Assembly: GCA_014925825.1 (NCBI GenBank)
Contig: JACGCK010000009.1
Span: forward strand, 186,001-250,000
From: Pholiota molesta
Lineage: Eukaryota; Basidiomycota; Agaricomycetes; Agaricales; Strophariaceae
Length of the DNA stretch: 64,000 nt
Direction of reading: 5' to 3'
A program made the position numbers and the translations under genes. Within the stretch, counting starts at the first letter, position 1. Each line of letters starts with the position of its first letter. Below are positions 33,933 through 44,634 of this stretch, piece by piece. The notes below the pieces were generated by a model. That model did not search any database, was not told where the DNA came from, and saw only the letters and a program-made list of their open reading frames with translations.

Positions 33933-35219
33933 TCACATACTCTGAAACTGGCTCAGTTGAAGCGTCCAGATACCGCAGTTCTGGGAGTTGACAGTAGCTG
34001 TAAAGAGCATCATTCCGTCGCGTTTGAAGAACATGGTGCTGTCATCCACTTCCAAGCGGATCCCTTTGCGTTTAGTGAGGTATAAACATGCCAATAGATT
34101 GTTTCGGAGTTGGGGAACATGCAGTACACGAGTAAGCTCTACAGGACGCGCTTCCTGACCCTTTATGACCGGATGAATCACTACACTCCCCATGCCAGCT
34201 GAGTAGATGATGGTGTGGTCTGCTAGCTTGATTGGGACGATGTGGGGCGTGTAATTGCGCATCCAGGCGCGATGCGGTGTCATGTGACTAGTGGCGCCTG
34301 TGTCTGCGAGCCAATGGAAGTCAGCGTCGCTCTGGAGAGTGGTAGGATCGAAAGTTGACAGTGCACTTGCATTTCCAGCGAACTCTGGCGCTGTTTGCTG
34401 CTCCGCTTGTTTCACTTTCTGCCCCTTGGGTTTGGAGTGGTTGAGACGGACATCTTCGCGTGCATCTTCCTTGAGCTTGAGGTACTTCTTGCAATTCTGT
34501 TCGATGTGCCATTTAACGTTACAGAACGTGCATTCGGGCGTGGAGGAGGCTGTAGAGGACGAGGACGATGCAGCAAGGGCAGAGGAGACGTTGGGAGTGA
34601 CAGAGGCGCGATGGCGACGTTGGGACTCCTCTGTAATGACAGCCTGATGAATTGTGGACTTCTCCAGCTTGTCCAAGAGCAGGAGAGACGAAGCGAACGC
34701 GCTGAACTCGTCTGGAAGCGCCCTCATGAGTGTCATGCTGGCCAGCTCATCATCTAGACTGGAGAGGGTGAAGTCCTTAGGCTGAAGGTCCTGAATGCGG
34801 TTGATAGCTGTGTCCACCCTGTTCATAAGAGACTGCAGAGTCTCCTCTTCCTGCTTCCTAATCGAAAAGAGGTCGTCATAGGCATTGAAGCGTGCACCAG
34901 GACGTTTCTGAAGGTGTACTGTAGCCAGGGCAGCCCACATCTTCACTGGATCGTCCGAAATCGTCGCAAAGTGGATCTTCTGGTTCTCATCCACTGCCAG
35001 ATAGATGTAGCCAGCTGCCTTGTCCGATTTGAGGTACCAGGCATCGAGTGCAGTCTCTTCTCCGTCCTTGGGAGGCGACGAGACTGTGGGGGCCTTGGAT
35101 TGACCGGAAACGATGCGCCAAACGCCCTGGGAGCGCAGCCAAGCCTGCATTTCACCACACCAAGTTGGGTAGTTGGAGGCATTGAGTTTGGCAAAGGTGG
35201 GGAGAGAGGAAGAAGCCAT
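33933..35219 (-). CDS. Copia-A Gag and protease start
   Basis: An ATG at 35219 (MASSSLPTFAKLNASNYPTW) opens a 428-residue frame. Residues 1-210 form the UBN2/DUF4219-like Gag domain found in Copia elements (LNASNYPTWCGEMQAWL, MWAALATVHLQ, SLMNRVDTAINRIQDL). A compact zinc knuckle CTFCNVKWHIEQNC (CX2CX4HX4C) follows a Ser-rich linker. The aspartic protease begins at DFHWLADTGATSHMTPHR, with the DTGA active site, and ends near HVPQLRNNLLACLYLTKRKG. A one-base deletion near 33967 relative to Copia-C (GGTATCTGG versus GGTATCCTGG) ends the frame prematurely before integrase. Confidence 0.78.
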   Translation of the reverse strand: MASSSLPTFAKLNASNYPTWCGEMQAWLRSQGVWRIVSGQSKAPTVSSPPKDGEETALDAWYLKSDKAAGYIYLAVDENQKIHFATISDDPVKMWAALATVHLQKRPGARFNAYDDLFSIRKQEEETLQSLMNRVDTAINRIQDLQPKDFTLSSLDDELASMTLMRALPDEFSAFASSLLLLDKLEKSTIHQAVITEESQRRHRASVTPNVSSALAASSSSSTASSTPECTFCNVKWHIEQNCKKYLKLKEDAREDVRLNHSKPKGQKVKQAEQQTAPEFAGNASALSTFDPTTLQSDADFHWLADTGATSHMTPHRAWMRNYTPHIVPIKLADHTIIYSAGMGSVVIHPVIKGQEARPVELTRVLHVPQLRNNLLACLYLTKRKGIRLEVDDSTMFFKRDGMMLFTATVNSQNCGIWTLQLSQFQSM

Positions 35220-35424
35220 GATAGAGCAAGAACGAAATGAGATGACGTGGCGGCGGTGAGAGAGGATGCGTGGGGGTGTGCGACGAACGTTCTGACGCGA
35301 TGACGTGGCAGTAGGAGCAACAGTGCGTCGAGTACGAGCGAAACGAGCGAGAGTGTGGAAATGGAAAGTTGAGACTGTGGTTGGAAAACGAGTTTAAAGC
35401 GCTGTGTGCGCGGGGCCCATAACC

Positions 35425-35686
35425 TGTGAAAGGTGGCGAGTTCGGGACGGTACGAGACACCTGCTGGGTGAGTTTCACCGTCTCAGTGTATCAGACAGAG
35501 CGGCTATGAGAGCCTGGAGTCCGAAGTGAGTAACTGAGTATATTGAGGGAGAACAGAGCTAGCTACTTGCCTGGAGTCCGAAGTGAGTAACTAAGGACTC
35601 CAGACATCGTTCTACAGCTATATACATGTGCGTCATGTGATAACATGTGACCACATCAGCTGACACTGAAACAGGCAACTCTAACA
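35425..35686 (-). repeat. Copia-A 5' LTR
   Basis: 262 bp, minus orientation, TGTTAGAGTTGCCTGTTTCAG...CCACCTTTCACA. GGTTATGGGCCCC (reverse strand) abuts its inner edge at 35424. Confidence 0.88.
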
Positions 35687-35857
35687 GCTCCAGCGCCAGC
35701 TCACGGTTTTCGCGCTCCGCATCCACCTAGAGGCACAGCTGAGCCAGCTCGACGCTCTACTCGCATCCCAAAGCCTCCTAGAGAATGGTGGAAGCTCACT
35801 CCGGCTCCTGCTGCTCCTGCAAACGAGAACGACGCTGGCCCTGCTCTAGACAACGAC

Positions 35858-37345
35858 ATGGATGAAATTCAATTTGCTGGAGCTGCCTCGACGTCGGATC
35901 CACACAACTACAAGCAGGTGCTGAAGAGCGATGATTCGGAACGTTGGAAAGAAGCCACACTTGCAGAGTACAACACCCTCATTCAAAATGGCACTTGGGA
36001 GATTGTGGATCTCCCACCAGGTGAAAAGGCCATTGGCTCTAGCTGGGTCTTTCGCATAAAGACACATTCTGATGGCTCTATCGAACGCTACAAGGCTCGC
36101 ATCGTCGCCCAAGGCTGCTCGCAACGTCCCGGACGCAACTATCAGGAAGTCCACGCGCCGACGCCTCGTCCTGCGACGATACGGATGACGTTTGCGATAG
36201 CTGCTGCGGAGGACCTGGAATTGCGCTCTGTCGATGTTTCAGCCGCTTTTACCAATGGAGACCTTGAGGAATACATCTACATGAGACAGCCTGAAGGATT
36301 CCATGAAGGCGCTCCCAACAAGGTCTGCAGGCTCCGGAAATCACTCTATGGTCTCAAGCAGTCAGCCAGACAGTGGAACATCAAGCTGCACACTGCCCTC
36401 ACTCACATGGGCTTCAAGCGAGTTGAAGCAGACTGGTCTGTCTACATCTATTCTGATGGTCATGTCCGCATTTTTGTCCCCATTTACATCAATGATATCA
36501 CCTTTGCTTGCAAGGACGCTGCTGCGATTGACAGGGCGGTTCAGCAGCTGGCTGGACACTTCAAATGCCGCAATCTCGGACCCATGGAGTTCCTGCGTGG
36601 TGTAGGCATCACTAGAGACCGTAAATCGCGCACTATTGCACTCCACCAACGCCAATTCATCCTGGACATCCTAGAGCGCTACAACATGACCAACTGCAGC
36701 CCTGTTTCGACTCCCATGATTCCTGGCTGCGTTCTAACAAAGGAAATGGGCACATCCACTCCAGATGAAATCGAATTCATGTGCACTGTTCCCTACCTCA
36801 GCTGCATCGGTTCGCTCCAGTATCTCGCCTCTATGACTCGCAGTGACATCACATAAGTCGTCGCCTACCTAGCGCGTTTCAACAGCAATCCAGGTCCGAA
36901 ACACTGGGCAGCAGTCAAACACCTATTGCGCTATCTCAAGGGAATGCTGGAGCACAAGCTGCACTACTCAGGCGAGCTGGGTCCGGACATGTTCACCACC
37001 TACTGCGACGCATCTCATGGCGATTGCAAAGACACCGGATGCTCTACAGGTGGTTATGTGACTCTCATGGCTGGTGGTGCGATTGGCTGGAGCAGCAAAC
37101 TGCAGGGAATCGTCGGTCTTTCCACTACTGAAGCAGAGTTCATTGCAGCTGTCGAAGCAGGCAAGGAGATCGTTTGGATGCACAACATTCTGCGCGAATT
37201 TGGCTACACCATTGACCAGCCTTCCACTCTCCACATTGACATCCAATCTGCTATCAGTGTCTCCAAGAATCCTGAGCACCATGGACGCATGAAGCACCTC
37301 GATCTGCGCTTCTACTGGCTTCGAGATGCTGTTAATGACAAGATC
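35858..37345 (+). pseudogene. Copia-B RT and RNase H
   Basis: RT is open from MDEIQFAGAASTSDPHNYKQ through ARIVAQGCSQRPGRNYQEVH, AAFTNGDLEEYIYM and the active-site region FVPIYINDI, where the second residue pair of the Y-x-D-D box is changed (Asp to Asn), so catalysis should be lost. A TAA at about 36856 replaces the CAA of the family motif DIAQVVAYL. RNase H follows in the same frame (LRYLKGMLEHKLHYSG, LSTTEAEFIAAVEAGKE), then a deletion of about 80 bases fuses NDKI to WAFILRV. Confidence 0.78.
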
Positions 37346-37417
37346 TGGGCATTTATCCTTAGAGTATGTTTCTTTCTTTCTTTCTCTTTCTTTCTGAGAC
37401 TGTTCAACATGGGGGGA

Positions 37418-37621
37418 TGTTAGAGTTGCCTATTCAGTCTCAGCTGATGTGGTCACATGTAATCACATGACACACATGTATGTAGCTGCAGAACGTTGTC
37501 TGAAGTCCTTAGTTACTCACTTCGGACTTCAGGCTCTCATAGCCACTCTGTCTGATACATCGAGATGGCGAAACTTGCGCAGCAGGTGTCTCGTCGTGTC
37601 CCGAACTCGCCACCTTTCACA
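37418..37621 (+). repeat. Copia-B 3' LTR, internally deleted (204 bp)
   Basis: Begins TGTTAGAGTTGCCTATTCAG just after the polypurine tract ATGGGGGGA and ends CCACCTTTCACA. It is about 60 bp shorter than the other LTRs because one of two GTTACTCACTTCGGACT repeats and the sequence between them is missing. Confidence 0.85.
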
Positions 37622-38267
37622 AACCAGTGGTCAACCAGTGGTCTAGTACCAGAACCAGTGGTTACCAACCACTGGCAACCACCGGTAACATTCCAATCAA
37701 TTTCTCTTTATTATACAAGCACCAAAAAAAAGTGTACCAAAATGCCATAGATAGGAATTGAACTATGATGTATATTGAAGTGTATTGGGAAAATACTGAT
37801 ATATGGACACATATTTGGTATTTATCTAAATACCAGTGAATTGCTAAATAAGCCCAGGACTAAATTGGTAATTCATTAGTGGTTGGACCACTGGTGACTA
37901 CTGGTAGTCAGTACTTACTCATAGGTATCAGAAATAATGAATTAGTTGGACCAGTGGTCACTAGTAGTGGTCATTACTTACTTTTAGGTGTAAGTGGTAG
38001 TTGATTAGTAGTTATACCAGTGGTAACTAATGGTGACCAGTGGTGGTCAATACTTACTTATAGGTGTTAGTGGTAATTATTTAGTAGTTGGACTAAGTGG
38101 TGACCAGTGGTGGTTAGTACTTAACCAGTAGTGGGGCCAGTGGTGACCAGTGGTGGTCAGTACTTAGTAGTGGGACCAGTGGTGACCACTGGTGGTCAGT
38201 ATTTAGGACCAGTGGTGACCAGTGGTGACCTGACCACTGGGTATCAGTGGTGGACAGTAAAGTACTG
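37622..38267. mobile_element. Truncated ACCAGTGGT-type hAT-like element
   Basis: Dense copies of ACCAGTGGT in both orientations; the right terminus GTGGACAGTAAAGTACTG is the inverted counterpart of the CAGTACTTTACCCTCCAC start of the element at 40253. The left terminus is missing at the Copia-B LTR edge. The interior is AT-rich and non-coding. Confidence 0.6.
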
Positions 38268-38332
38268 CTTGGGGCCCATAATCTGTGAAAGGTGGTGAGT
38301 TCGTGAACAGATGAAACACCTGCTGTGTGAGT
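38268..38332 (-). repeat. Copia leader/LTR scrap
   Basis: GGGGCCCATAATCTGTGAAAGGTGGTGAGTT matches, in minus orientation, the primer-binding region and 3' end of a Copia LTR, diverged and cut at the start of the next LTR. Confidence 0.6.
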
Positions 38333-38595
38333 TGTTAGAGTTGCCTAGTTCAGTCTCAGCTGATGTAGTCACATGTGATCACATGACACACATGTATGTA
38401 GCTGTAGAACACCTTCTGGAGTCCTTAGTTACTCACTTCGGACTCCAGGCAAGTAGATAGCTCTGTTCCTCCTCAATACACCTCAGTTACTCACTTCGGA
38501 CTCCAGGCATTCATTGCCGCTCTGTCTGATACACTGAGACGGCGAAACTCACCCAGCAGGTGTCTCGTACCGTCCCAAACTCGCCACCTTTCACA
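38333..38595 (+). repeat. Copia-C 5' LTR (263 bp)
   Basis: TGTTAGAGTTGCC...CCACCTTTCACA followed by GGTTATGGGCCCC. Confidence 0.88.
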
Positions 38596-38779
38596 GGTTA
38601 TGGGCCCCACGCATACAGCACTTTAAACTCGTTTTCCAACAACAGTCTCAACTTTCCATTTCCACACTCTCGCTCGTTTCGCTCGCACTCAACGCACCGT
38701 TGCTCCTACTGCCACGTCATCGCGTCAGAACGTTCATCGCACACCCCCATGCATCCTCTCTCACCGCCGCTGTGGTGAA

Positions 38780-39640
38780 ATGCAAGCTTGGCTACACTCC
38801 CAGGGCGTCTGGCGCATCGTTTCCGGTCAATCCAGGGCCCCTACGGTCTCGTCGCCTCCCAAGGACGGAGAAGAGGCTGCACTCGACGCTTGGTACCTCA
38901 AATCGGACAAAGCGGCTGGCTACATCTATCTGACAGTGGATGAGAACCAGAAGATCCATTTTGCGACGATTTCGGACGATCCAGTGAAGATGTGGGCTGC
39001 CCTGGCTGCAGTACACCTTCAGAAACGTCCTGGTGCACGCTTCAATGCCTATGACGACCTCTTTTTGATTAGGAAGCAGGAAGAGGAGACTCTGCAGTCT
39101 CTTATGAACAGGGTGGACACAGCTATCAACCACATTCAGGACCTTCAGCCTAAGGACTTCACCCTCTCCAGTCTAGATGATGAGTTGGCCAGCATGACAC
39201 TCATCAGGGTGCTTCCAGACGAGTTCAGCGTGTTCGCTTCGTCTCTCCTGCCAAGTTGGAGAAGTCCACCATCCATCAGGCCTTTGTTACAGAGGAATCC
39301 CAACGTCGCCATCGTGCCTCTGCTGCCCCAATGTCTCCTCTGCACTAGCTGCCTCATCATCATCCTCTGCTGCCTCCTCCACGCCTGAATGCTCGTTCTG
39401 CGGCATGAAATGGCACATCAAAGCGGAATGTCGCAAATACCTCAAATCAAAACAGGACACACAAGAGGCAGTCGGCTCCAACTGCTCCAAACCCAAGGGG
39501 CAGAAAGTGAAACAAGCGGAGCAGCAAACAGCACCAGAGTTCGCTGGAAATGCACTTGAAGTGCACTGTCCACCTTCGATCCTACCACCCTCCAGAGCGA
39601 CGCTGACTTCCATTGGCTCGCAGACACAGGCGCCACTAGT
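38780..39640 (+). pseudogene. Copia-C Gag
   Basis: The frame opens at MQAWLHSQGVWRIVSGQS because the ATG region present in Copia-A (bases before 35152 there) is deleted. Gag is readable to SLDDELASMTLI, then shifts frame near 39250. The zinc knuckle CSFCGMKWHIKAEC is in a different frame near 39395-39440, and the linker after it contains a further change (ALEVHCPP for the family ALSTFDP). Confidence 0.7.
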
Positions 39641-40252
39641 CATATGATGCCGCATCGCACCTGGATGCGCAATTACACACCCCACATCATCCCAATCAAG
39701 CTAGCAGACCACACCATCATCTACTCGGCTGGAATGGGGAGTGTAGTGATTCATCCGGTAATAAAGGGTCAGGAAGCGCGTCCTGTAGAGCTTACTCGTG
39801 TATTGCATGTTCCCCAACTCCGCAACAATCTATTGGCATGTTTATACCTCACTAAATGCAAAGGGATCCGCTTGGAAGTGGATGACAGCACCATGTTCTT
39901 CAAACGCCACAGAATGACGCTCTTTACAGCTACTGTCAACTCCCAGAACTGTGGTATCCTGGATGCTTCAACTGAGCCAGTTTCAGAGTATGTGAACACG
40001 GCCTCAACTCTTCCTATGGACATCACACTTTGGCATCGTCATTGCGTGCACCACAGCCATGCTACCATCTGCAACCTGATACAGAACGATCTCGTCACTG
40101 GTCTTGTCGTCTCCTCCAAAGAACAGCCCGACCCGATTTGCGAGGCATGCCTGGCAGGCAAAATGACATCCGGACAATTTCCAAGCTCAAGTAGACAATC
40201 CCTGGCACCACTTGAACTCATCCATTCTGACCTCCATGGACCGCTCCCTGTC
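39590..40252 (+). pseudogene. Copia-C protease and integrase start
   Basis: The DTGATSHMMPHRTWMRN protease site overlaps the frame change near 39640, then NNLLACLYLTKCKG, LWHRHCVHHSHATICNL (the integrase HHCC zinc region, with one of the Cys in ICEACLAGKMTSGQ) and HSDLHGPLPV. The frame is cut by the hAT-like element at 40253 and resumes at 42167 as PSPEGYCYWITFLDDRTKLH. Confidence 0.72.
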
Positions 40253-42158
40253 CAGTACTTTACCCTCCACCACCTTTAACCAGTGGTCACCACTGGTCAC
40301 CACTGGTTGACCAGTGGTTCCAGTGGTTTGTTTAACCAGTGGTCACCAGTGGTTTCAGTGGTTCCAGTGGTTGAACCAGTGGTTTGACCAGTGGTTCCAG
40401 TGGTCAACCACTGGTCAACCAGTGGTTTTTTTTACCAGTGGTTTCAGTGGTCAACCACTGCTCAACCAGTGGTTTCAGTGGTCAACCACTGGTCAACCAG
40501 TGGTGTCAGTGGTCAACCACTGGTCAACCAGTGGTTTCAGTGGTCAACCAGTGGTCAACCAGTGGTTTTAGTGGTCAACCAGTGGTTTCAGTGGTCAACC
40601 ACTGGTCAACCAGTGGTTCTAGTGGTTTGGCCAGTTGCTCTAGTAGTCAACTATTGGTTTTAATAGTTAACCAGTCATTGACTAGTGGGTCTGGTGGTTA
40701 ACCAGTAGTTGACCAGTGGTTCCAGTGCTTATATGGTGGTTGTATTAGTATACTCAGACCCTATTGAAATCTCAAGATCATCTCTATTATTTAATAAATT
40801 ATCAAAGCCAATACTATGTAATTTTAATAAAATCAGATGATAAGAAACAAAAAATCATACTATGGCTTGCTATGGCTTACTATATAGTGAGCTATAGTAA
40901 GCTATAGTGCTATTGTATAGCTAAGCTACCTTTACAGTATATATAGCACTCATAGCTAAAACTGAGTTGGTTAAAATAGATAATTAATAAAGATATTGTT
41001 TAAAGCAATAAAAATAGAGTAAAGAGGTAAAATATCTATAGTCCAAAAATTATATAATAAGGTCAAGACAAATCTGTTATATATAACCTCCATCTAATAG
41101 GAATACTAGTGTACTACTACTTTGGTTGTCAAGTTGCAGTTATCCACTGTTTACTCAATTTACTTGGCAAATAAATAGTATTATAGAATTTCAATACATT
41201 TTTAATATATATTATGATTTTATAATGCCAAAGGTGTGCTTATTGGATTTGAAAGTGAATCTTAATCCACAAATCACAGTTGACTACTTGTTACTAGACA
41301 CTAACATCAGCAAACTCAGGTTTTGCTATGGCAAAAGCGTCTTGTATTAGTCTGGTAATGTACACATCATCAATTTAATTATAGCGCAGTCAAATATTGC
41401 TCGATTATTTAGGTCTAAAGTGCATTGGGCAGGTATATATGCCCTCCATGTATGGGCAAGTTTGCGACAGGCACAAATGATTACTAGTTGAAACACGGGC
41501 AAAAGTGTTTATAAGCAGCCAAAATACTCAGCTGATCGTAAACTATTAATATCTTCGTCAATTCTTATGCTAAAAATATGGTTGTAACATTGTTTGAAAG
41601 GGCTATTAGTGCTCTACTATGCTACAAAAAATCTCGCAGAAAGACTAGTTGAAACTGGTCTTAACCGGTTTTTATCAGTCTTTTGATTTGGAGAATCAGG
41701 AAAGACCATGGACTGGACTGCGGTTGCGGTCTTGATCAGCCCATTCTATTTCCGATCCACTGCGGTTATGGTCCGGTCTTTTTCCGGTCTTTTTCCAGTC
41801 TTGTAACTGGACCTGCAAACACTATTAACCACTGGAACCACTGGTTGGAGCACTGGTTGAGCACTGGAACCACTGGTTCAACCACTGGAAACACTGGTTC
41901 AACCACAGGAACCACTGGTCAAACCACTAGAACCACTGGAATCACTGGTCAACCAGTGGTAACCACTGGTGACCACTGGTGACCACTGGTTAAACAAACC
42001 ACTGAAACCAGTGGTGACCAGTGGTTCAACCACTGGAACCATCGGAACCACTGGTCAAACCACTGGTTGAGTGACCACTGGAACCACTGGTTGACCAGTG
42101 GTCACCAGTGGTCACCAGTGGTAACCACTGGTTAAATGCAGTGGAGTGATAAGACCTC
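40253..42158. mobile_element. hAT-like non-autonomous element with ACCAGTGGT arrays, 8-bp target duplication TCCCTGTC
   Basis: TCCCTGTC flanks the element at 40245-40252 and 42159-42166. Removing the element plus one duplication restores the Copia integrase reading frame exactly (HGPLPV joined to PSPEGYCYWIT). The left terminus is CAGTACTTTACCCTCCACC; the right terminus is a diverged inverted version (AGTGGAGTGATAAGACCTC). Next to both ends are 300-450-bp arrays of ACCAGTGGT/ACCACTGGT in both orientations, likely transposase-binding sites. The middle is AT-rich. Bases 41640-41822, ending ACCTGCAAACACTA, resemble the terminus of the element at 42870, so a second element end is nested inside. 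Confidence 0.82.
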
Positions 42159-42166
42159 TCCCTGTC

Positions 42167-42298
42167 CCCAGTCCAGAAGGATATTGCTATTGGATCACTT
42201 TCCTGGATGACCGCACCAAACTCCATGCTGTACACTTCCTAAAATGCAAAAGCGACGCATTTGACGTGTTTAAGACGTTCAAAGCCTATGCAGAGAAC
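42167..42298 (+). pseudogene. Copia-C integrase core, continuation
   Basis: PSPEGYCYWITFLDDRTKLH and FKTFKAYAEN continue the integrase frame from 40252. It stops at the LTR of Copia-D. Confidence 0.8.
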
Positions 42299-42560
42299 TG
42301 TAAAAGGTGGCGAGTTCGGGACGGTACGAGACACCTGCTGGGTGAGTTTCGCCGTCTCAGTGTATCAGACAGAGCGGCAATGAATGCCTGGAGTCCAAAG
42401 TGAGTAACTGAATGTATTGAGGAGGAATAGGACTAGCTACTTGCCTGGAGTCCGAAGTGAGTAACTAAGGACTCCAGAAGGTGTTCTACAGCTACATACA
42501 TGTGTGTCATGTGATCACATGTGACTACATCAGCTGAGACTGAACTAGGCAACTCTAACA
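42299..42560 (-). repeat. Copia-D 3' LTR (262 bp)
   Basis: Minus orientation TGTTAGAGTTGCCTAGTTCAG...CCACCTTTTACA; polypurine tract TCCCCCCAT (plus strand) adjoins at 42561. Confidence 0.87.
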
Positions 42561-42869
42561 TCCCCCCATGATCTGAACAGTCTCAGAAAGAAAGATACTC
42601 TAAGGATAAATGCCCATCTGCTCTCTGCAGAATTGGACTTTGGTAGCTGGTAGAGCCTTGGTGAGAATATCTGCAACTTGCTCAGCAGTAGGGACATAGG
42701 AAGGAAGGATGATTTTGTCGTTAACAGCATCTCGAAGCCAGTAGAAGTGCAGATCGAGGTGCTTCATGCGTCCATGGTGCTCAGGATTCTTGGAGACACT
42801 GATAGCAGATTGGTTGTCAATGTGGAGAGTGGAAGGGACATCAATGGTGTAGCCAAATTTGTGCAGAAT
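42561..42869 (-). pseudogene. Copia-D RNase H, distal part
   Basis: Minus-strand reading NILHKFGYTIDVPSTLHIDN, SAISVSKNPEHHGRMKHLDL and ILTKALPATKVQFC; it is separated from the rest of RNase H (44282-44634) by the element at 42870-44281. Confidence 0.75.
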
Positions 42870-44281
42870 TAGTGTTTGAAGGTCCAGTTACAAGACCAGC
42901 CAAAAACCGGGACTGGACCGGACCGTAACCGATCAAGACCGGAAATTCCGAAGACCGATCAAGACCGTAACCACGGTCCGGTCTTCGGTCCATTACCATT
43001 TTCAAAAACTCAAGACCGGCCAAAGACCGGTCTTACCAGTCTTAACTGGTCTTTTACACTCCTTAGTGAGTGACTTATTTTCTATTCAATAATTCTACTT
43101 ATTACATTATTTGTAGTCTAGATTTGAAAATAATTGCCGCGCACAGCTTCCGGCGTTCGCTGAAATGGCCATCAACCATGGTAACCACGGTTGATGGCTT
43201 GCACTCTCACCACCACCAGCCACCACCACGCCGCCTCGCCCCTCCCATGCAGCCAAGATGCTGTTCAAACACACGCAATGACGGAACAGGGGAGGTGGAC
43301 ACCAAGGGCAGACCCATGAAGTGGGAGAGCTGCCAAGTGCGTCACCCGCACTGTTCAATGTGCCCCACTAACGCTGTTTTTCCCCCCATAGTATGCCTCT
43401 GTGGGACAGCCCTCGCCGCCCCTCTCTGTCTCTCTGTGCCCCGCGCTCACTCTCCACGGACTCGCCACCTCCCGCACACCACGTTTACCACGTCACGACA
43501 CGACGGCGGCGTGCGAGCACTCGCCACCCATCACAACGCGACGGCGACACGCGCGCACTCGCCAGTCACCACCCCGTTCACCCCCGGGCCCCGCCCTCGC
43601 ACTCCACACCCCCGTCATGGACTGTACACCCGCCGCACGCCATGTCTTTACCACGTCACGGTGCGACGATGCCGCGGGAGGGTTCTGTGGGGACGACGAC
43701 GCCAGCGGCCAGCACGACAACACCAGCAGACACCACTCACGGTGCAACGATGCCGCGGGAGGGGTCTCTGTGGATGACGACGCCAGCGGCCAGCGCCAGT
43801 GGACAGTGTACGTTGGCGGCGGCAGCGGACGCATTGACGGCGGCGGCGTACATGATAACAGTGGCAGCATACACAATAACGGTGGCGGCAGACGTGATGA
43901 CGCGGTGGACACAACATTGCGGCAGACACGATGACGCGGAAGACGCGACGACGGCGGTGGCACGTTGCAAGTGCGCTGGGGACATCACACCATCTACATG
44001 CACAAGGGAACTGCAATATTGCAGTTCCTGCGGCATGGAGATGCTGAGATGCCGCCTAGTGCTGCTTGCAAGACCAGTCTGGACCAGTCCTGCACTGGTC
44101 TTGACCAGTCTGAACCGCAACCAGTCTCGACCGGTCTTTGGACCATGCAAGACCGATCAGGACCGGTCTACATCGGTTCGGTCCAGTTTTTGGAGGGTTT
44201 GGAAAAATTGAAGACCAGTCTCGGTCTCGGTCCAAGCCATTTGGGGCGAAAAACCAGACCGGACCGGACTTCAAAACACTA
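42870..44281. mobile_element. hAT-like non-autonomous element carrying a GC-rich block, target duplication TGCAGAAT
   Basis: TGCAGAAT flanks it at 42862-42869 and 44282-44289. Termini TAGTGTTTGAAGGTCC and GGACTTCAAAACACTA are inverted repeats, with subterminal AAGACCGG/CCGGTCTT repeats. Bases 43150-44030 are GC-rich and unlike the termini; they include a direct duplication (ACGATGCCGCGGGAGGG near 43668 and 43749). Long frames across the block are Arg/Pro/Thr/His-rich on both strands and show no family features, so I do not call a gene. The block looks like captured foreign sequence. Confidence 0.82.
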
Positions 44282-44634
44282 TGCAGAATGTTGCACATCC
44301 AAGCGATCTCCTTGCCTGCTTCAACAGCTGCAATGAACTCTGCTTCAGTAGTGGAGAGAGCGACGATTCCCTGCAGTTTGCTGCTCCAGCCAATTGCACC
44401 ACCAGCCATAAGAGTCACATAACCACCTGTAGAGCGTCCGGTGTCTTTGCAATCGCCATGAGATGCATCGCAGTAGGTGGTGAACATGTCCGGACCCAGC
44501 TCGCCTGAGTAGTGCAGCTTGTGCTCCAGCGTTCCCTTGAGATAGCGCAATAGATGTTTGACTGCTGCCCAGTGTTTCGGACCTGGATTGCTGTTGAAAC
44601 GCGCTAGGTAGGCGACGACTTGAGCGATGTCACT
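44282..44634 (-). pseudogene. Copia-D RNase H, proximal part
   Basis: Minus-strand reading VVAYLARFNSNPGPKHWAAV, LRYLKGTLEHKLHYSG, YCDASHGDCKDTG (catalytic Asp) and VALSTTEAEFIAAVEAGKE (catalytic Glu region). It is cut at 44635 by the palindromic element. Confidence 0.78.

Larger units (their letters stand above)
30718..35686 (-). mobile_element. Copia-A: LTR retrotransposon with both LTRs
   Basis: LTRs at 30718-30980 and 35425-35686 in minus orientation enclose gag-protease-integrase-RT-RNase H in the Ty1/Copia order (integrase before RT). The primer-binding region GGTTATGGGCCCC follows the 5' LTR and the polypurine tract ATGGGGGGA precedes the 3' LTR. The flanks (CAAGG left, GCTCC right) do not form a target duplication; the left flank is Copia gag and the right flank Copia pol of the opposite strand, so Copia-A sits inside another Copia with loss of the middle of that host element. 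Confidence 0.88.
35687..37621 (+). mobile_element. Copia-B: 3' half of a plus-strand Copia element
   Basis: It begins inside the Pro-rich linker between integrase and RT (RAPHPPRGTAEPARR) directly at the Copia-A LTR, and ends with its own LTR. It is probably the other end of the element whose 5' part is at 30138-30717, with the middle lost around the Copia-A insertion. The right flank is the ACCAGTGGT-rich element starting at 37622. Confidence 0.75.
38333..42298 (+). mobile_element. Copia-C: 5' half of a plus-strand Copia, interrupted by a hAT-like element
   Basis: 5' LTR, leader, gag lacking its first ~26 codons, protease and the start of integrase (to ...FKTFKAYAEN). Integrase is split by the element at 40253-42158. 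The right end, AGAAC at 42294-42298, abuts a minus-oriented LTR; the rest of the integrase, starting with the same AGAAC on the other strand, is at 47692. I infer that Copia-C and Copia-D are two halves of one element (see findings). Confidence 0.75.

Noticed and set aside
40270..40700. Regularly repeated ACCAGTGGT words that resemble a CRISPR or satellite array
   Set aside because: Spacing is irregular, the words occur in both orientations, and the array lies at the end of a transposon with an 8-bp duplication; subterminal repeats explain it. The genome is eukaryotic.
43070..44211. Long overlapping Arg/Pro/His-rich frames on both strands
   Set aside because: They arise from GC-rich composition inside a hAT-like element; no motif, no intron structure and no consistent frame.
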